Positions 52,124-61,816 of a DNA stretch of 64,000 bases are shown here, in pieces (position 1 is the stretch's first letter; every line of letters begins with the position of its first letter). Source of the DNA: Lachnospiraceae bacterium (GTDB taxonomy: Bacteria; Bacillota; Clostridia; Lachnospirales; Lachnospiraceae); contig CABIXN010000001.1 in NCBI GenBank assembly GCA_902362715.1, forward strand, positions 1 through 64,000. Reading direction: 5' to 3'. The notes under the pieces were generated by a model, which ran no database searches, was not told where the DNA came from, and saw only the letters and a program-made list of their open reading frames with translations. Position numbers and translations under genes: made by a program.

Positions 52124-52624
52124 ATGGCGACAAGAGAGATTCGGATTATGGGAGATGAGGTGCTTACAAAGCCCTGCAGACCGGTAAAAGAGATTACCCC
52201 GCGGATCAGAGAACTAATAGAGGATATGCTGGAAACGATGTATGAGGCCAATGGAGTAGGGCTTGCGGCTCCACAGGTGGGGGTGCTTAGAAGAATTGTT
52301 ACCATTGATATCGGAGAAGGTCCTGTTGTAATGATCAATCCGGAAATTATGGAAGCATCCGGCAGCCAGACCGGTGAAGAAGGATGTTTGAGCCTGCCGG
52401 GAAAATCAGGGGCAGTAACAAGACCTTTTTATGTAAAAGCCCGTTTCTATAATGAAGAAATGCAGCTGTGCGAGATCGAAGGGGAAGAACTGATGGCCCG
52501 GGCAATCTGTCATGAAACAGATCATCTGGACGGTCATATGTATGTGGAAAAAGTAGAGGGCGAAGTTCATGATGTGAACTACGATGTGGAAGACGAACCT
52601 GAACAGGAGGAAGAGGAGGCATAA
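52124..52624 (+). CDS. def: Peptide deformylase
   Basis: A 166-residue metalloenzyme that removes the formyl group from nascent proteins. The three motifs are GVGLAAPQ, EGCLSLPG and the metal site HETDHLDG. The acidic tail (EDEPEQEEEEA) is a few residues longer than usual. AAGGAGG precedes ATG 52124. Confidence 0.95.
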   Translation: MATREIRIMGDEVLTKPCRPVKEITPRIRELIEDMLETMYEANGVGLAAPQVGVLRRIVTIDIGEGPVVMINPEIMEASGSQTGEEGCLSLPGKSGAVTRPFYVKARFYNEEMQLCEIEGEELMARAICHETDHLDGHMYVEKVEGEVHDVNYDVEDEPEQEEEEA

Positions 52625-52625
52625 T

Positions 52626-53576
52626 ATGCGGATTATATTTATGGGAACGCCGGATTTTTCTGTTGGAACGCTGGAAGCTTTACTGAATGCGGGACATGAA
52701 ATTGTACTGGCAGTTACCCAGCCGGATAAGCCAAAGGGAAGAGGAAAGTCCATGCAGGCGCCGCCGGTAAAGGAGGCTGCCCTGGCTCACGGCATTTTAG
52801 TATACCAGCCCAAAAGAGTCCGTGAACCGGAATGTGTAGAATATTTAAAGTCTTTTCATCCCGATCTGATTGTAGTAGTGGCATTCGGACAGATTCTTCC
52901 AAAAGAAATACTGGATATGCCTAAATACTGCTGTGTGAACGTGCACGCCTCATTGCTGCCCAAATACCGGGGAGCAGCGCCTATTCAGTGGGCAGTGATC
53001 AATGGAGAGACGGTAAGCGGTGTTACAACCATGCGCATGGACGAAGGTCTGGACACAGGAGATATGATTTTAAAAACGGAAATTATATTAAATGAGGATG
53101 AAACCGGCGGCAGTCTTTTTGAGCGTTTAAGCCATGCAGGAGCACAGCTTTGTATAAAAACAGTAAAGGAAATTGAACAGGGGACGGCCAGGTATACCCC
53201 TCAGGATCATGAGGCGGCTACTCATACGTCAATGATAAAAAAACAGCTGGGGCTTATAAACTGGGACCAGCCTGCAAAAAAAATTGAATGTCTGATCCGG
53301 GGATTAAATCCGTGGCCCAGTGCATATACTATGCTGGATGGGAAAACGTTAAAGATCTGGCGGGCACAGGTAAAAGAGGAGAACAGCGGTAAGCCTGCCG
53401 GCATGGTTACGGCAGTTGAAAAAGACATGATTGCCGTGCAGACAGGAGACGGCCAGCTGATGCTTTTGGAAGTGCAGCTGGAAGGAAAAAAAAGAATGCA
53501 CACAGATGCATTTTTGCGGGGCTATTCGGTAGAACCGGGAGCGATGCTTGGCTTACAAAGTGAAAAGGATGTGTAA
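52626..53576 (+). CDS. fmt: Methionyl-tRNA formyltransferase
   Basis: A 316-residue Fmt that formylates initiator Met-tRNA. FMGTPDFSVGTLEAL, the folate-binding HASLLPKYRGAAPIQWA and the C-terminal OB-like domain are present. ATG 52626 starts one base after the def stop and uses GGAGGAAGAGGAGG inside the def 3' end; longer upstream starts would extend into def. Confidence 0.95.
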   Translation: MRIIFMGTPDFSVGTLEALLNAGHEIVLAVTQPDKPKGRGKSMQAPPVKEAALAHGILVYQPKRVREPECVEYLKSFHPDLIVVVAFGQILPKEILDMPKYCCVNVHASLLPKYRGAAPIQWAVINGETVSGVTTMRMDEGLDTGDMILKTEIILNEDETGGSLFERLSHAGAQLCIKTVKEIEQGTARYTPQDHEAATHTSMIKKQLGLINWDQPAKKIECLIRGLNPWPSAYTMLDGKTLKIWRAQVKEENSGKPAGMVTAVEKDMIAVQTGDGQLMLLEVQLEGKKRMHTDAFLRGYSVEPGAMLGLQSEKDV

Positions 53577-53578
53577 AT

Positions 53579-54295
53579 ATGTATGGATACGGTTTGGGAT
53601 ACGGATACGGTTTTTTCTGGGATCCGACCTATATTTTAATTATTATCGGAGCGGTGATCTGCCTGATTGCATCTGCTAGAGTGCGGACAACATTTAATAA
53701 GTACTCTCAGGTGAGAAGTATGTCCGGGATGACCGGGGCCCAGGCGGCGGAGCGGATTCTTGCCCACGCAGGAATCAGAGACGTACGGGTGCAGCATATA
53801 TCCGGAAATCTTAATGATCATTACGATCCTAGAAATAAAACCTTAAGCCTTTCAGACAGCGTATATAATTCTGCCTCTGTGGCGGCTGTTGGGGTGGCGG
53901 CTCATGAATGCGGACATGCGATACAGCATCACAACAATTATGCCCCGCTGACCATCCGGGGAGCCATTGTTCCGGTAGCTAATATCGGATCTACACTGGC
54001 CTGGCCGCTGATTATTATCGGGATTATTTTCAGCGGCCCGGTTTTGATTAAGGTAGGAATTGTTTTCTTCTGCTTTGCAGTACTGTTTCAGCTTGTAACT
54101 CTGCCGGTTGAGTTTAATGCGTCCGGGAGGGCAGTAAGGATACTGGAGAAAACAGGTATTTTAGGCGACAGCGAGCTAAGGCAGACGAAAAAAGTTCTGG
54201 GAGCTGCAGCTATGACCTATGTGGCAAGCGCGGCGGCCATTATTCTGCAGTTATTAAGACTGCTGATCCTGTTTGGAGGAAGACGGGATGACTGA
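53579..54295 (+). CDS. Zinc metallopeptidase, YugP-like membrane protein
   Basis: A 238-residue membrane protein with a Gly/Tyr-rich N-terminus, a zinc site AAHECGHAIQH near residues 109-119 and about four helices. The family is a membrane metalloprotease of unknown target. It starts two bases after fmt and overlaps rsmB by eight bases. Confidence 0.88.
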   Translation: MYGYGLGYGYGFFWDPTYILIIIGAVICLIASARVRTTFNKYSQVRSMSGMTGAQAAERILAHAGIRDVRVQHISGNLNDHYDPRNKTLSLSDSVYNSASVAAVGVAAHECGHAIQHHNNYAPLTIRGAIVPVANIGSTLAWPLIIIGIIFSGPVLIKVGIVFFCFAVLFQLVTLPVEFNASGRAVRILEKTGILGDSELRQTKKVLGAAAMTYVASAAAIILQLLRLLILFGGRRDD

Positions 54296-55595
54296 TCGTG
54301 TCAATACAAGAGAGCTGATTCTGGAGATTTTGCTGCAGGTGACACGGGAACAGGAATATTCTCATATTGCAATCCGTGGGGTGCTTGATAAATACCGGTA
54401 TCTGCCAAAGCAGGACCGGGCATTTATTTTAAGAGTCAGCGAAGGAACCTTGGAACGCCTGATTGAAATGGACTATATGATCAATCAGGTTTCTAAAACA
54501 AAAGTAAATAAAATGAAATCGGTAATCCGCAATATTCTCCGGATGGGAGTATATCAGCTGAAATATATGGATGCGGTGCCTGATCGGGCAGCCTGCAATG
54601 AAGCGGTAAAGCTTGCGGTAAGAAAAGGGTTTGGCGGTTTGAAGGGATTTGTAAACGGCGTTATGCGCAATATCAGCCGGAATCTTTCACAGCTCCATTT
54701 TCCGGATCCGGATAAAAATCCGCTGGAATATTTATCAGTGCAATATTCTGTGCCAATGTGGCTGGCAGAAAAGTGGACCACAGATTACGGATATGAGAAT
54801 GCCAGACAGAGTTTTGAAAGCTTTCTTGCACCTTCCGTAACTTCCGTGCGGACAAATCTGACGCTGACAACACCAGAGAAGCTAAAAGCACAGCTTTTGG
54901 CAGAAGGGGTTACGGTTTTGGAAAATCCCAGGGTGGATTATGGAATGTTTCTTTTTGGTTATGATACACTAGACAGCCTGCCATCCTTCCGGGAAGGCAA
55001 GTTTTATGTGCAGGATACTGCCTCTATGCTGGCGGTGGAGCAGGCGGAAGTCTCTGAAAATAATTATGTGATAGATGTCTGTGCGGCGCCGGGAGGAAAG
55101 AGCGCTCATATGGCGGAAAAGCTTATGGGCACCGGGATGGTGGAGGCTAGAGACCTGACGCCTTATAAAGTAGAATTGATAGAAGAGAATATCCGGCGGT
55201 GCAGACTTGCCAATATGCGGGCGGTATGTCAGGATGCCTTAAAGCCGGATCCGGATTCTATGGAAAAAGCAGATATCGTAATTGCAGATCTGCCCTGTTC
55301 AGGCCTTGGTGTCATTGGCAGGAAGCCGGATATTAAATACCGTATGAAACCGGAAACAATGGAGGAACTGGCCGCCCTGCAGCGGCAGATCTTATCTGTG
55401 GTACATAACTATGTAAAGCCCGGGGGGATGCTTCTTTACAGCACCTGCACGGTAAATCCTCAGGAGAATGAAGAAAATGCCGGGTGGTTTGAAAAAACGT
55501 ATCCTCAGTTTCGGCTGCTTGCTATGGAACAGACATTTCCGGACCGTTTTACCGACGGGTTTTTTACCGCTAAATTTAAGAAAGAAAACATATGA
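54288..55595 (+). CDS. rsmB: 16S rRNA (cytosine-967-C5)-methyltransferase
   Basis: A 435-residue enzyme with an N-terminal NusB-like RNA-binding domain and a C-terminal methyltransferase domain. SAM site VCAAPGGKSAHMAE, DLPCSGLG and the catalytic Cys of YSTCTVNPQENE are intact. ATG 54288 has GGAGGA seven bases upstream and overlaps the YugP-like stop. Confidence 0.94.
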   Translation: MTDRVNTRELILEILLQVTREQEYSHIAIRGVLDKYRYLPKQDRAFILRVSEGTLERLIEMDYMINQVSKTKVNKMKSVIRNILRMGVYQLKYMDAVPDRAACNEAVKLAVRKGFGGLKGFVNGVMRNISRNLSQLHFPDPDKNPLEYLSVQYSVPMWLAEKWTTDYGYENARQSFESFLAPSVTSVRTNLTLTTPEKLKAQLLAEGVTVLENPRVDYGMFLFGYDTLDSLPSFREGKFYVQDTASMLAVEQAEVSENNYVIDVCAAPGGKSAHMAEKLMGTGMVEARDLTPYKVELIEENIRRCRLANMRAVCQDALKPDPDSMEKADIVIADLPCSGLGVIGRKPDIKYRMKPETMEELAALQRQILSVVHNYVKPGGMLLYSTCTVNPQENEENAGWFEKTYPQFRLLAMEQTFPDRFTDGFFTAKFKKENI

Positions 55596-56626
55596 AAAAA
55601 ACAGATATCAAATCACTGAATAAAAAGGAACTGGAAGAATTTATTCTTCAGACCGGAGAGAAAAAGTTTAGGGCCGGACAGATTTATCAGTGGATTCATC
55701 AGAAACAGATTGCATCTTTGGATGAGATGACTAATATATCAGAAGCATATAGAAAGCATCTTTGGCAGGTTTGTGAATTTACCTGTCTAAAGATTGTAAC
55801 TGTCCAGACCTCAAAGATTGACGGAACGAAAAAGTATCTGTTTGAATTATCAGACGGAAATCGAATAGAAAGTGTATTTATGAGATATAAGCATGGCAAC
55901 TCTGTCTGCATTTCTTCACAGGTGGGATGCAGGATGGGCTGCCGTTTTTGCGCATCTACTCTGGATGGTCTTGTGCGGAATTTAACGCCGGCGGAAATGT
56001 TAGACCAGATTTACCGGATTGAGAAAGATACAAAAGAGCGTGTCTCCAATGTAGTTGTCATGGGAATGGGAGAACCCCTGGATAACTATGATAATCTTGT
56101 GAAGTTTATACAGCTTTTAACAGATGAGAATGGGCTGAACATCAGCCAGAGGAATCTTACGGTATCTACCTGCGGACTGGTGCCTAAGATGCTTCAGCTG
56201 GCAGATGAGAAACTGCAGATTACCCTGGCATTGTCTCTTCATGCCTCCAGCCAGGAGACACGAAGGCGTCTGATGCCTGTGGCGGACAGCTATGGGCTGT
56301 CAGAAGTCCTTTCGGCCTGCAGATATTATTTTGCACAGACCGGAAGAAGGATTACCTTTGAATACAGTCTGGCAGCAGGAGTCAATGACAGTCCCGGGGA
56401 TGCCGCAAAGCTGGCAGAACTAATCGGGGATATAAACTGTCATGTAAATTTGATTCCTGTGAATCCGGTAGAAGAAAGAACCTATGTCCAGCCTGAGGAG
56501 GCAGCAGTCCGGCGGTTTCAAAATAAACTTGAAAAATACGGAATAAATGTTACTATTAGAAGGGAAATGGGCCGGGATATTGACGGTGCCTGTGGACAAT
56601 TAAGGAAAAGATATACGGAAAGGTAG
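55592..56626 (+). CDS. rlmN: 23S rRNA/tRNA adenine-C2 methyltransferase RlmN
   Basis: A 344-residue radical SAM enzyme, with cluster motif CRMGCRFC near residue 113 and the methyl-carrying Cys region (GACGQLR) near the end. It methylates A2503 of 23S rRNA and certain tRNAs. It overlaps rsmB by four bases. Confidence 0.95.
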   Translation: MKKTDIKSLNKKELEEFILQTGEKKFRAGQIYQWIHQKQIASLDEMTNISEAYRKHLWQVCEFTCLKIVTVQTSKIDGTKKYLFELSDGNRIESVFMRYKHGNSVCISSQVGCRMGCRFCASTLDGLVRNLTPAEMLDQIYRIEKDTKERVSNVVVMGMGEPLDNYDNLVKFIQLLTDENGLNISQRNLTVSTCGLVPKMLQLADEKLQITLALSLHASSQETRRRLMPVADSYGLSEVLSACRYYFAQTGRRITFEYSLAAGVNDSPGDAAKLAELIGDINCHVNLIPVNPVEERTYVQPEEAAVRRFQNKLEKYGINVTIRREMGRDIDGACGQLRKRYTER

Positions 56627-56638
56627 GCGATCAGAATT

Positions 56639-57385
56639 ATGGAGACATATTCCCTGACAGATATTGGGATTGCCCGTGAAATGAATCAGGATTATTTCTT
56701 TACCTCTGAAGAACCTGTTGGAAATTTACCGAACCTTTTTATTGTGGCGGACGGAATGGGCGGCCACAACGCCGGTGAATTTGCTTCCCGTTTTACAGTA
56801 GAAACTATTGTGAAAACAGCAGCAGAATGTAAAGAACAGGATACGGTCAGTATTTTAAGATCTGCCATTCTATCTGCCAATGAAGCGCTGCTTCTCTATG
56901 CAAAGGAGCATGAAAAAATGGCGGGAATGGGAACGACGATTGTAGCGGCTGCTGCAAATGGGGCTCAGTTATATGTAGCCAATGTTGGTGACAGCAGACT
57001 TTATGTCGTAGGAGATGAGATCAGACAGATCACAAAAGATCATTCCCTGGTGCAGGAAATGGTTCGGATGGGAGAGCTGGATGAAGAAAAAGCCAGGAGC
57101 CATCCGGATAAAAATATCATTACCAGGGCCATAGGGGCGGAGGAGGAGTTAAAAATTGATTTTTTTGAAGTGCCGCTGCAGCCCGGAGATAAGGTAATGA
57201 TGTGTACGGACGGATTGACGAATATGATAGAGGATACAGACATGCTTTCTGTTTTAAATGAACCTGGCGTAAGCCTGGATAAAAAAGTGGAAAGTCTTGT
57301 AAATACGGCGAATAAGAATGGTGGAAAAGATAATATAACCGTAATAGTATTTCAACCGAATTCAGATGAGGTGGCAGAATGTTAG
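56639..57385 (+). CDS. prpC: PP2C-type Ser/Thr phosphatase (PrpC/Stp)
   Basis: A 248-residue metal-dependent phosphatase that reverses the kinase encoded next. Motifs are REMNQDYF, VADGMGGHNAGE (metal-binding Asp), and the late DGLTNMIEDTD and GGKDNITVIV. It overlaps prkC by seven bases, the common phosphatase-kinase pairing. Confidence 0.94.
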   Translation: METYSLTDIGIAREMNQDYFFTSEEPVGNLPNLFIVADGMGGHNAGEFASRFTVETIVKTAAECKEQDTVSILRSAILSANEALLLYAKEHEKMAGMGTTIVAAAANGAQLYVANVGDSRLYVVGDEIRQITKDHSLVQEMVRMGELDEEKARSHPDKNIITRAIGAEEELKIDFFEVPLQPGDKVMMCTDGLTNMIEDTDMLSVLNEPGVSLDKKVESLVNTANKNGGKDNITVIVFQPNSDEVAEC

Positions 57386-59433
57386 AGAATGGGATGTTTA
57401 TAGCGGACCGATATGAGATTGTCGGCAAAATTGGCGCAGGCGGAATGTCTGATGTATATAAGGCAAAGGATCACACACTGGGAAGATTCGTTGCCATTAA
57501 AGTATTAAAGCAGGAATTTAGTGAAGACAGTACATTTGTGACAAAGTTCCGGACGGAAGCTCAGTCTGCAGCGGGACTAGAGCACCCAAACATCGTAAAT
57601 ATTTATGATGTTGGATGTGAGAACGGCAATTATTATATTGTTATGGAAAATGTAGAAGGAATTACGCTGAAAACTTATATCGAAAAGAAAGGACAGCTGA
57701 CCTTTAAAGAAGCATTGAGCATTGCTATCCAGGTAGGCAGAGGGATTCAGGCTGCACATGCGAAAAATATCATACACAGAGATATCAAGCCTCAGAATAT
57801 TATTATTTCTACAGAAGGAAAAGTAAAGGTTACCGATTTTGGAATTGCAAGAGCGGCCAGTAGCAATACTATTCATTCAGATGTTATGGGCTCTGTTCAT
57901 TATGCATCGCCGGAGCAGGCCAGAAACGGATATGTCAGCAACAGAAGCGATATTTACTCTCTTGGAATTGTAATGTATGAAATGGTAACCGGGAGAGTGC
58001 CTTTTGACGGGGACAGCACGGTTGCGGTAGCCATCCAGCATCTTCAGGATGAGATGGTGGCCCCAAGCGCTTATGCCAAAGAGCTGCCCATCAGTCTTGA
58101 AAAGATTATTTTAAAATGTACGCAGAAAAGCCCGGACCGTCGTTATCAGACCATTGACGACCTGTTAATTGATTTAAGAAAGGCTCTGCTAAGCCCCAAT
58201 GAAGATTTTGTAACAATGGTTCCCCTGGCCAATGATAAGACCCGGGTAATCAGCAAAGATGAGGTTGATGAAATCCAGCAGAAAACATCCAGACAGCCCG
58301 CCGATGAAGAATATGAGGAGGAAGAAGATACAGACGAGGATGAAGAGGACGAAGAAGAGGATGGGGGAAAGGGCGGATTTTTAAATCCGAAAATGGAAAA
58401 AGCAGTTACCATTATGGGAATTGTAGCTGCTATTGTTATCGCCATTATTGTTATCTATCTCATAGGCTCCTTTATGGGTGTCTTCCACTTCAGTCCGTTT
58501 AAGAATAAAAATCAGGAACCTGTTTCTGTATCGGAAGAGAAAAAAGAGACAGTGGAGATGATTGACATTACCGGAATGGATTTTGATGAAGCAAAAACAA
58601 AATTAAAGGGAATGGGTCTTGAACTGAAGCAGATAGATACAGAACCTTCCGATAAATATGAAGAGGGGCAGATTATCAGCCAGGATCCGGTGGAAGGCAC
58701 GCAGGTAGAAGAAGGAACCACAGTAGAAGTGGTAGTATGTGCTTCTGACGAAGAAGAGGAAGGCCAGGTGCCGGATGTTGCAGGCGATGCTTCAGAAATT
58801 GCCATGCAGAAAATCAGCGATGCGGGATTTAAAGCCAGCAGAGAATTTAAGTATGACAGTGATGTGGAGGCAGGAAAAGTAATCAGCCAGGATCCAAAAG
58901 GCGGAACCAGTCTGAAAAAGGGTGAAACAGTTACGATTTATGTAAGCCAGGGATCTGAAACAGTAAAAGTGCCGTCTCTTCTTGGAAAAACAGAGAATGC
59001 GGCAAAACAGGCCTTAAAAGATGCAGGACTGAATGTGGGCAAGGTATCACAGGATTACAGTGATGATTATCCTGCAGGCCAGGTTATGGAGCAGAGCACA
59101 TCTTCCGGAAAATATCTGGACAAAGGGGATACGGTAGACTTGGTTGTCAGCAAAGGACCGGAGGATACAACTCCGATTTACGGCTATAAAGCCAATATCA
59201 GCGCGCCGTCCAATGTAACGGTTACATCTGCAGATATTGAGCTTTTGGACAGCAGTGGTGATACGATTCGTTCCTGGGATGGTGTTACTAAGTTCCCGTA
59301 CAGCATCAATGTAACAGATATTGAAGGAGAGTCCGGCGGAACGCTGCAGATTATCTGGTATTATACAACGGAAGACGGGCGCAGCCAGACGGATGTTCAG
59401 GAGAAGAAGGTAACTTTTACTCGTTTAAATTAA
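57379..59433 (+). CDS. prkC: PASTA Ser/Thr kinase PrkC/Stk1
   Basis: A 684-residue membrane kinase that senses muropeptides or lipid II. Kinase domain (about 10-275) with GAGGMSDVYK, HRDIKPQN and DFG intact; an acidic linker with a run of Glu/Asp (about 305-335); one membrane helix (about 345-370); three PASTA repeats (about 390-590); and a C-terminal Ig-like tail. Start ATG overlaps prpC. Confidence 0.95.
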   Translation: MLENGMFIADRYEIVGKIGAGGMSDVYKAKDHTLGRFVAIKVLKQEFSEDSTFVTKFRTEAQSAAGLEHPNIVNIYDVGCENGNYYIVMENVEGITLKTYIEKKGQLTFKEALSIAIQVGRGIQAAHAKNIIHRDIKPQNIIISTEGKVKVTDFGIARAASSNTIHSDVMGSVHYASPEQARNGYVSNRSDIYSLGIVMYEMVTGRVPFDGDSTVAVAIQHLQDEMVAPSAYAKELPISLEKIILKCTQKSPDRRYQTIDDLLIDLRKALLSPNEDFVTMVPLANDKTRVISKDEVDEIQQKTSRQPADEEYEEEEDTDEDEEDEEEDGGKGGFLNPKMEKAVTIMGIVAAIVIAIIVIYLIGSFMGVFHFSPFKNKNQEPVSVSEEKKETVEMIDITGMDFDEAKTKLKGMGLELKQIDTEPSDKYEEGQIISQDPVEGTQVEEGTTVEVVVCASDEEEEGQVPDVAGDASEIAMQKISDAGFKASREFKYDSDVEAGKVISQDPKGGTSLKKGETVTIYVSQGSETVKVPSLLGKTENAAKQALKDAGLNVGKVSQDYSDDYPAGQVMEQSTSSGKYLDKGDTVDLVVSKGPEDTTPIYGYKANISAPSNVTVTSADIELLDSSGDTIRSWDGVTKFPYSINVTDIEGESGGTLQIIWYYTTEDGRSQTDVQEKKVTFTRLN

Positions 59434-59451
59434 CAGTACACGGATCATTTT

Positions 59452-60330
59452 ATGCAGGGAAAAATTATAAAAGGAATTGCCGGATTCTACTATGTACATG
59501 CAGCAGAATCCGGTATCTATGAATGTAAAGCAAAGGGCATTTTCCGGAAAGAAAATATCAAACCGCTGGTGGGGGATGATGTGGAATTTACTGTTATCAG
59601 TGAGACAGAAAAAACCGGTAATATCATCCGGATTCTGCCCAGGAAAAATACGCTGATCCGGCCGGCGGCAGCTAATATTGACCAGGCAGTTGTTATATTT
59701 GCGGCAGTAAAGCCAAAGCCGAATTTTAATCTGCTGGACCGTTTTTTAATTATGATGGAGTATCAAAAGATACCGGCTGTCATCTGTTTTAATAAAATGG
59801 ATCTGGTAAAAGAGACAGAGCTTGTAAAGCTGAAGGAAGCTTATGAGACAAGCGGATATCAGCTTCTGTTTGTCAGCGCAAAGGAAGAGGAAGGTATTTC
59901 AGAAATCAGACAGGCACTGGTTGGTAAGACTTCTGCCGTGGCGGGGCCTTCCGGAGTAGGCAAGTCTTCGCTGATTAATCTGTTAGCGCCCCAGGCAGAA
60001 ATGGAAACCGGTGAGATCAGCGAAAAAATTCAGCGGGGACGGCATACCACCCGGCATGCGGAGCTGATTTTTGTTCAGGAAGGCACCTATATTGTAGATA
60101 CGCCGGGTTTCAGCTCTCTTTCTGTAGACCGTTTTGAAAAAGAGGAGCTTGGAGCATATTTTCCGGAATTTGCCCGGTATGAGTCCGGATGCAGATTCAC
60201 CGGATGCAGTCATATCAGCGAGCCTGACTGCGGAGTGAAAGCGGCACTGTCTGAAGGAAAAATCAGCCGGATCCGCTATGAAAACTATGTGGAAATTTTT
60301 CAGGAACTAAAAGATAAAAAACGATACTAA
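59452..60330 (+). CDS. rsgA: Ribosome small-subunit GTPase RsgA
   Basis: A 292-residue circularly permuted GTPase that helps 30S maturation. G4 NKMDL precedes G1 GPSGVGKSSL, as expected. An N-terminal OB domain and a C-terminal zinc motif (CRFTGCSHISEPDC) are present. It begins 18 bases after prkC. Confidence 0.95.
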   Translation: MQGKIIKGIAGFYYVHAAESGIYECKAKGIFRKENIKPLVGDDVEFTVISETEKTGNIIRILPRKNTLIRPAAANIDQAVVIFAAVKPKPNFNLLDRFLIMMEYQKIPAVICFNKMDLVKETELVKLKEAYETSGYQLLFVSAKEEEGISEIRQALVGKTSAVAGPSGVGKSSLINLLAPQAEMETGEISEKIQRGRHTTRHAELIFVQEGTYIVDTPGFSSLSVDRFEKEELGAYFPEFARYESGCRFTGCSHISEPDCGVKAALSEGKISRIRYENYVEIFQELKDKKRY

Positions 60331-60354
60331 AATTACAGGGAGAATATCATTATC

Positions 60355-61008
60355 ATGAATTGTTTATCACCATCATTGCTGGCATCCGATTTTGCCCGCT
60401 TAGGAGAGCAGGTGGTGCTGCTAGATGAAGCCGGCGCCCAGTATGTGCATATTGACGTAATGGACGGGAATTTTGTTCCCAGTATCTCTATGGGGCTTCC
60501 GGTGATTAAATCCATTCGTCCCTGCAGTGACCGGATTTTTGATGTACATCTTATGATTGAAGAGCCGGTTCGCTATATTGACGATTTCGTGGATGCCGGA
60601 GCGGATCTTATCACCGTACATACGGAAGCGTGCGGCCATCTGGACCGGACCATTGAGGCAATTAAAGAGACCGGGGTGCTGGCAGGAGCTGCTTTAAATC
60701 CGGCGACACCGCTGTCTGTTCTGGATTATATTCTGCCAAAACTGGATATGGTTCTGTTAATGAGTGTAAATCCAGGATTTGGCGGGCAGAAATATATTCC
60801 GTATACAACAGAAAAAATCCGGGATTTGAAAAAGAAAATTGACCGGAGCGGCCAGCAGATTGATATTGAAGTGGACGGAGGGGTAAACCTAAACAATGTC
60901 CGGGAGATCATGGATGCGGGAGCCAATATTATTGTAGCCGGAACTGCTGTTTTTAAGGGAGATATCCGGCGGAATGTAGAATCTTTCCTGAAAATTATGG
61001 AACAGTGA
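60355..61008 (+). CDS. rpe: Ribulose-phosphate 3-epimerase
   Basis: A 217-residue TIM-barrel enzyme of the pentose phosphate pathway. Motifs are LASDFARL, DVMDGNFVPS, VHLMIEEP, MSVNPGFGGQKY and VDGGVN. GGGAGA-type site precedes ATG 60355. Confidence 0.95.
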   Translation: MNCLSPSLLASDFARLGEQVVLLDEAGAQYVHIDVMDGNFVPSISMGLPVIKSIRPCSDRIFDVHLMIEEPVRYIDDFVDAGADLITVHTEACGHLDRTIEAIKETGVLAGAALNPATPLSVLDYILPKLDMVLLMSVNPGFGGQKYIPYTTEKIRDLKKKIDRSGQQIDIEVDGGVNLNNVREIMDAGANIIVAGTAVFKGDIRRNVESFLKIMEQ

Positions 61009-61050
61009 TGCTGTCTGGATATAGAAAACAGGCAGTTAGAAAGCGGAAAA

Positions 61051-61707
61051 ATGAAAAGTATAAAAACACTTATTATTACCGGCGGTGCCATAGATGAAGC
61101 ATTTGCCGGTGATTATCTGCAAAAACAAAAATTCAACTTTATCATTGCGGCAGACGCAGGGCTTATTTTCTGCCAAAAAGCAGGAGTGGAGCCGGATTTA
61201 ATTGTGGGGGACTTTGATTCGGTGTCCTGTGAAGTTCTATCTGAATATGAAAGAACCTGTCCCCATAAGATTGTCAGGTATCCTTCTCAAAAAGATGAAA
61301 CAGATACGGAGCTGGCTCTGCACGAAGCTTTAAAGCGGGACAGTAAAGAAATTACTGTTCTGGGAGCAACGGGGACAAGGCTGGATCATGTGCTTGGAAA
61401 TATACAGCTGTTAAAGGCTGCCCTGGATGCCGGAGCAGTCTGTTATTTTGTGGATGCAAATAACCGGATACGGATGATAGACAGCCCCCTGGTATTAAAA
61501 AAGGATGAACAGTTTGGAACTTATGTTTCACTGATTCCTTTTACTCCCCTGGTAGAAGGACTGACTCTTACCGGCTTTGCCTATGGGCTGGAGCATTTCT
61601 GTCTGGCATCCGGAAACGGAAGATGCGTCAGCAATGAAATTACAGAAAAACAGGCTGAAATTACCTTTACCAGCGGACTGCTGATTGTGATAGAGTCCAG
61701 GGACTGA
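61051..61707 (+). CDS. thiN: Thiamine diphosphokinase
   Basis: A 218-residue kinase that makes thiamine diphosphate. AADAGLIF, VGDFDSV and the SQKDETDTELAL motifs are typical of the bacterial family. It starts 42 bases after rpe with AGCGGAA as a weak site. Confidence 0.92.
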   Translation: MKSIKTLIITGGAIDEAFAGDYLQKQKFNFIIAADAGLIFCQKAGVEPDLIVGDFDSVSCEVLSEYERTCPHKIVRYPSQKDETDTELALHEALKRDSKEITVLGATGTRLDHVLGNIQLLKAALDAGAVCYFVDANNRIRMIDSPLVLKKDEQFGTYVSLIPFTPLVEGLTLTGFAYGLEHFCLASGNGRCVSNEITEKQAEITFTSGLLIVIESRD

Positions 61708-61816
61708 TTTGTGAGAACTGGTAAATCATTGCAAATGAATTGATTTTGTAGTATATGATAACAGGAGCCTTCAGGCTCTGAAATGCGAAAATAAAACCAA
61801 AGGAGATAGATGAATT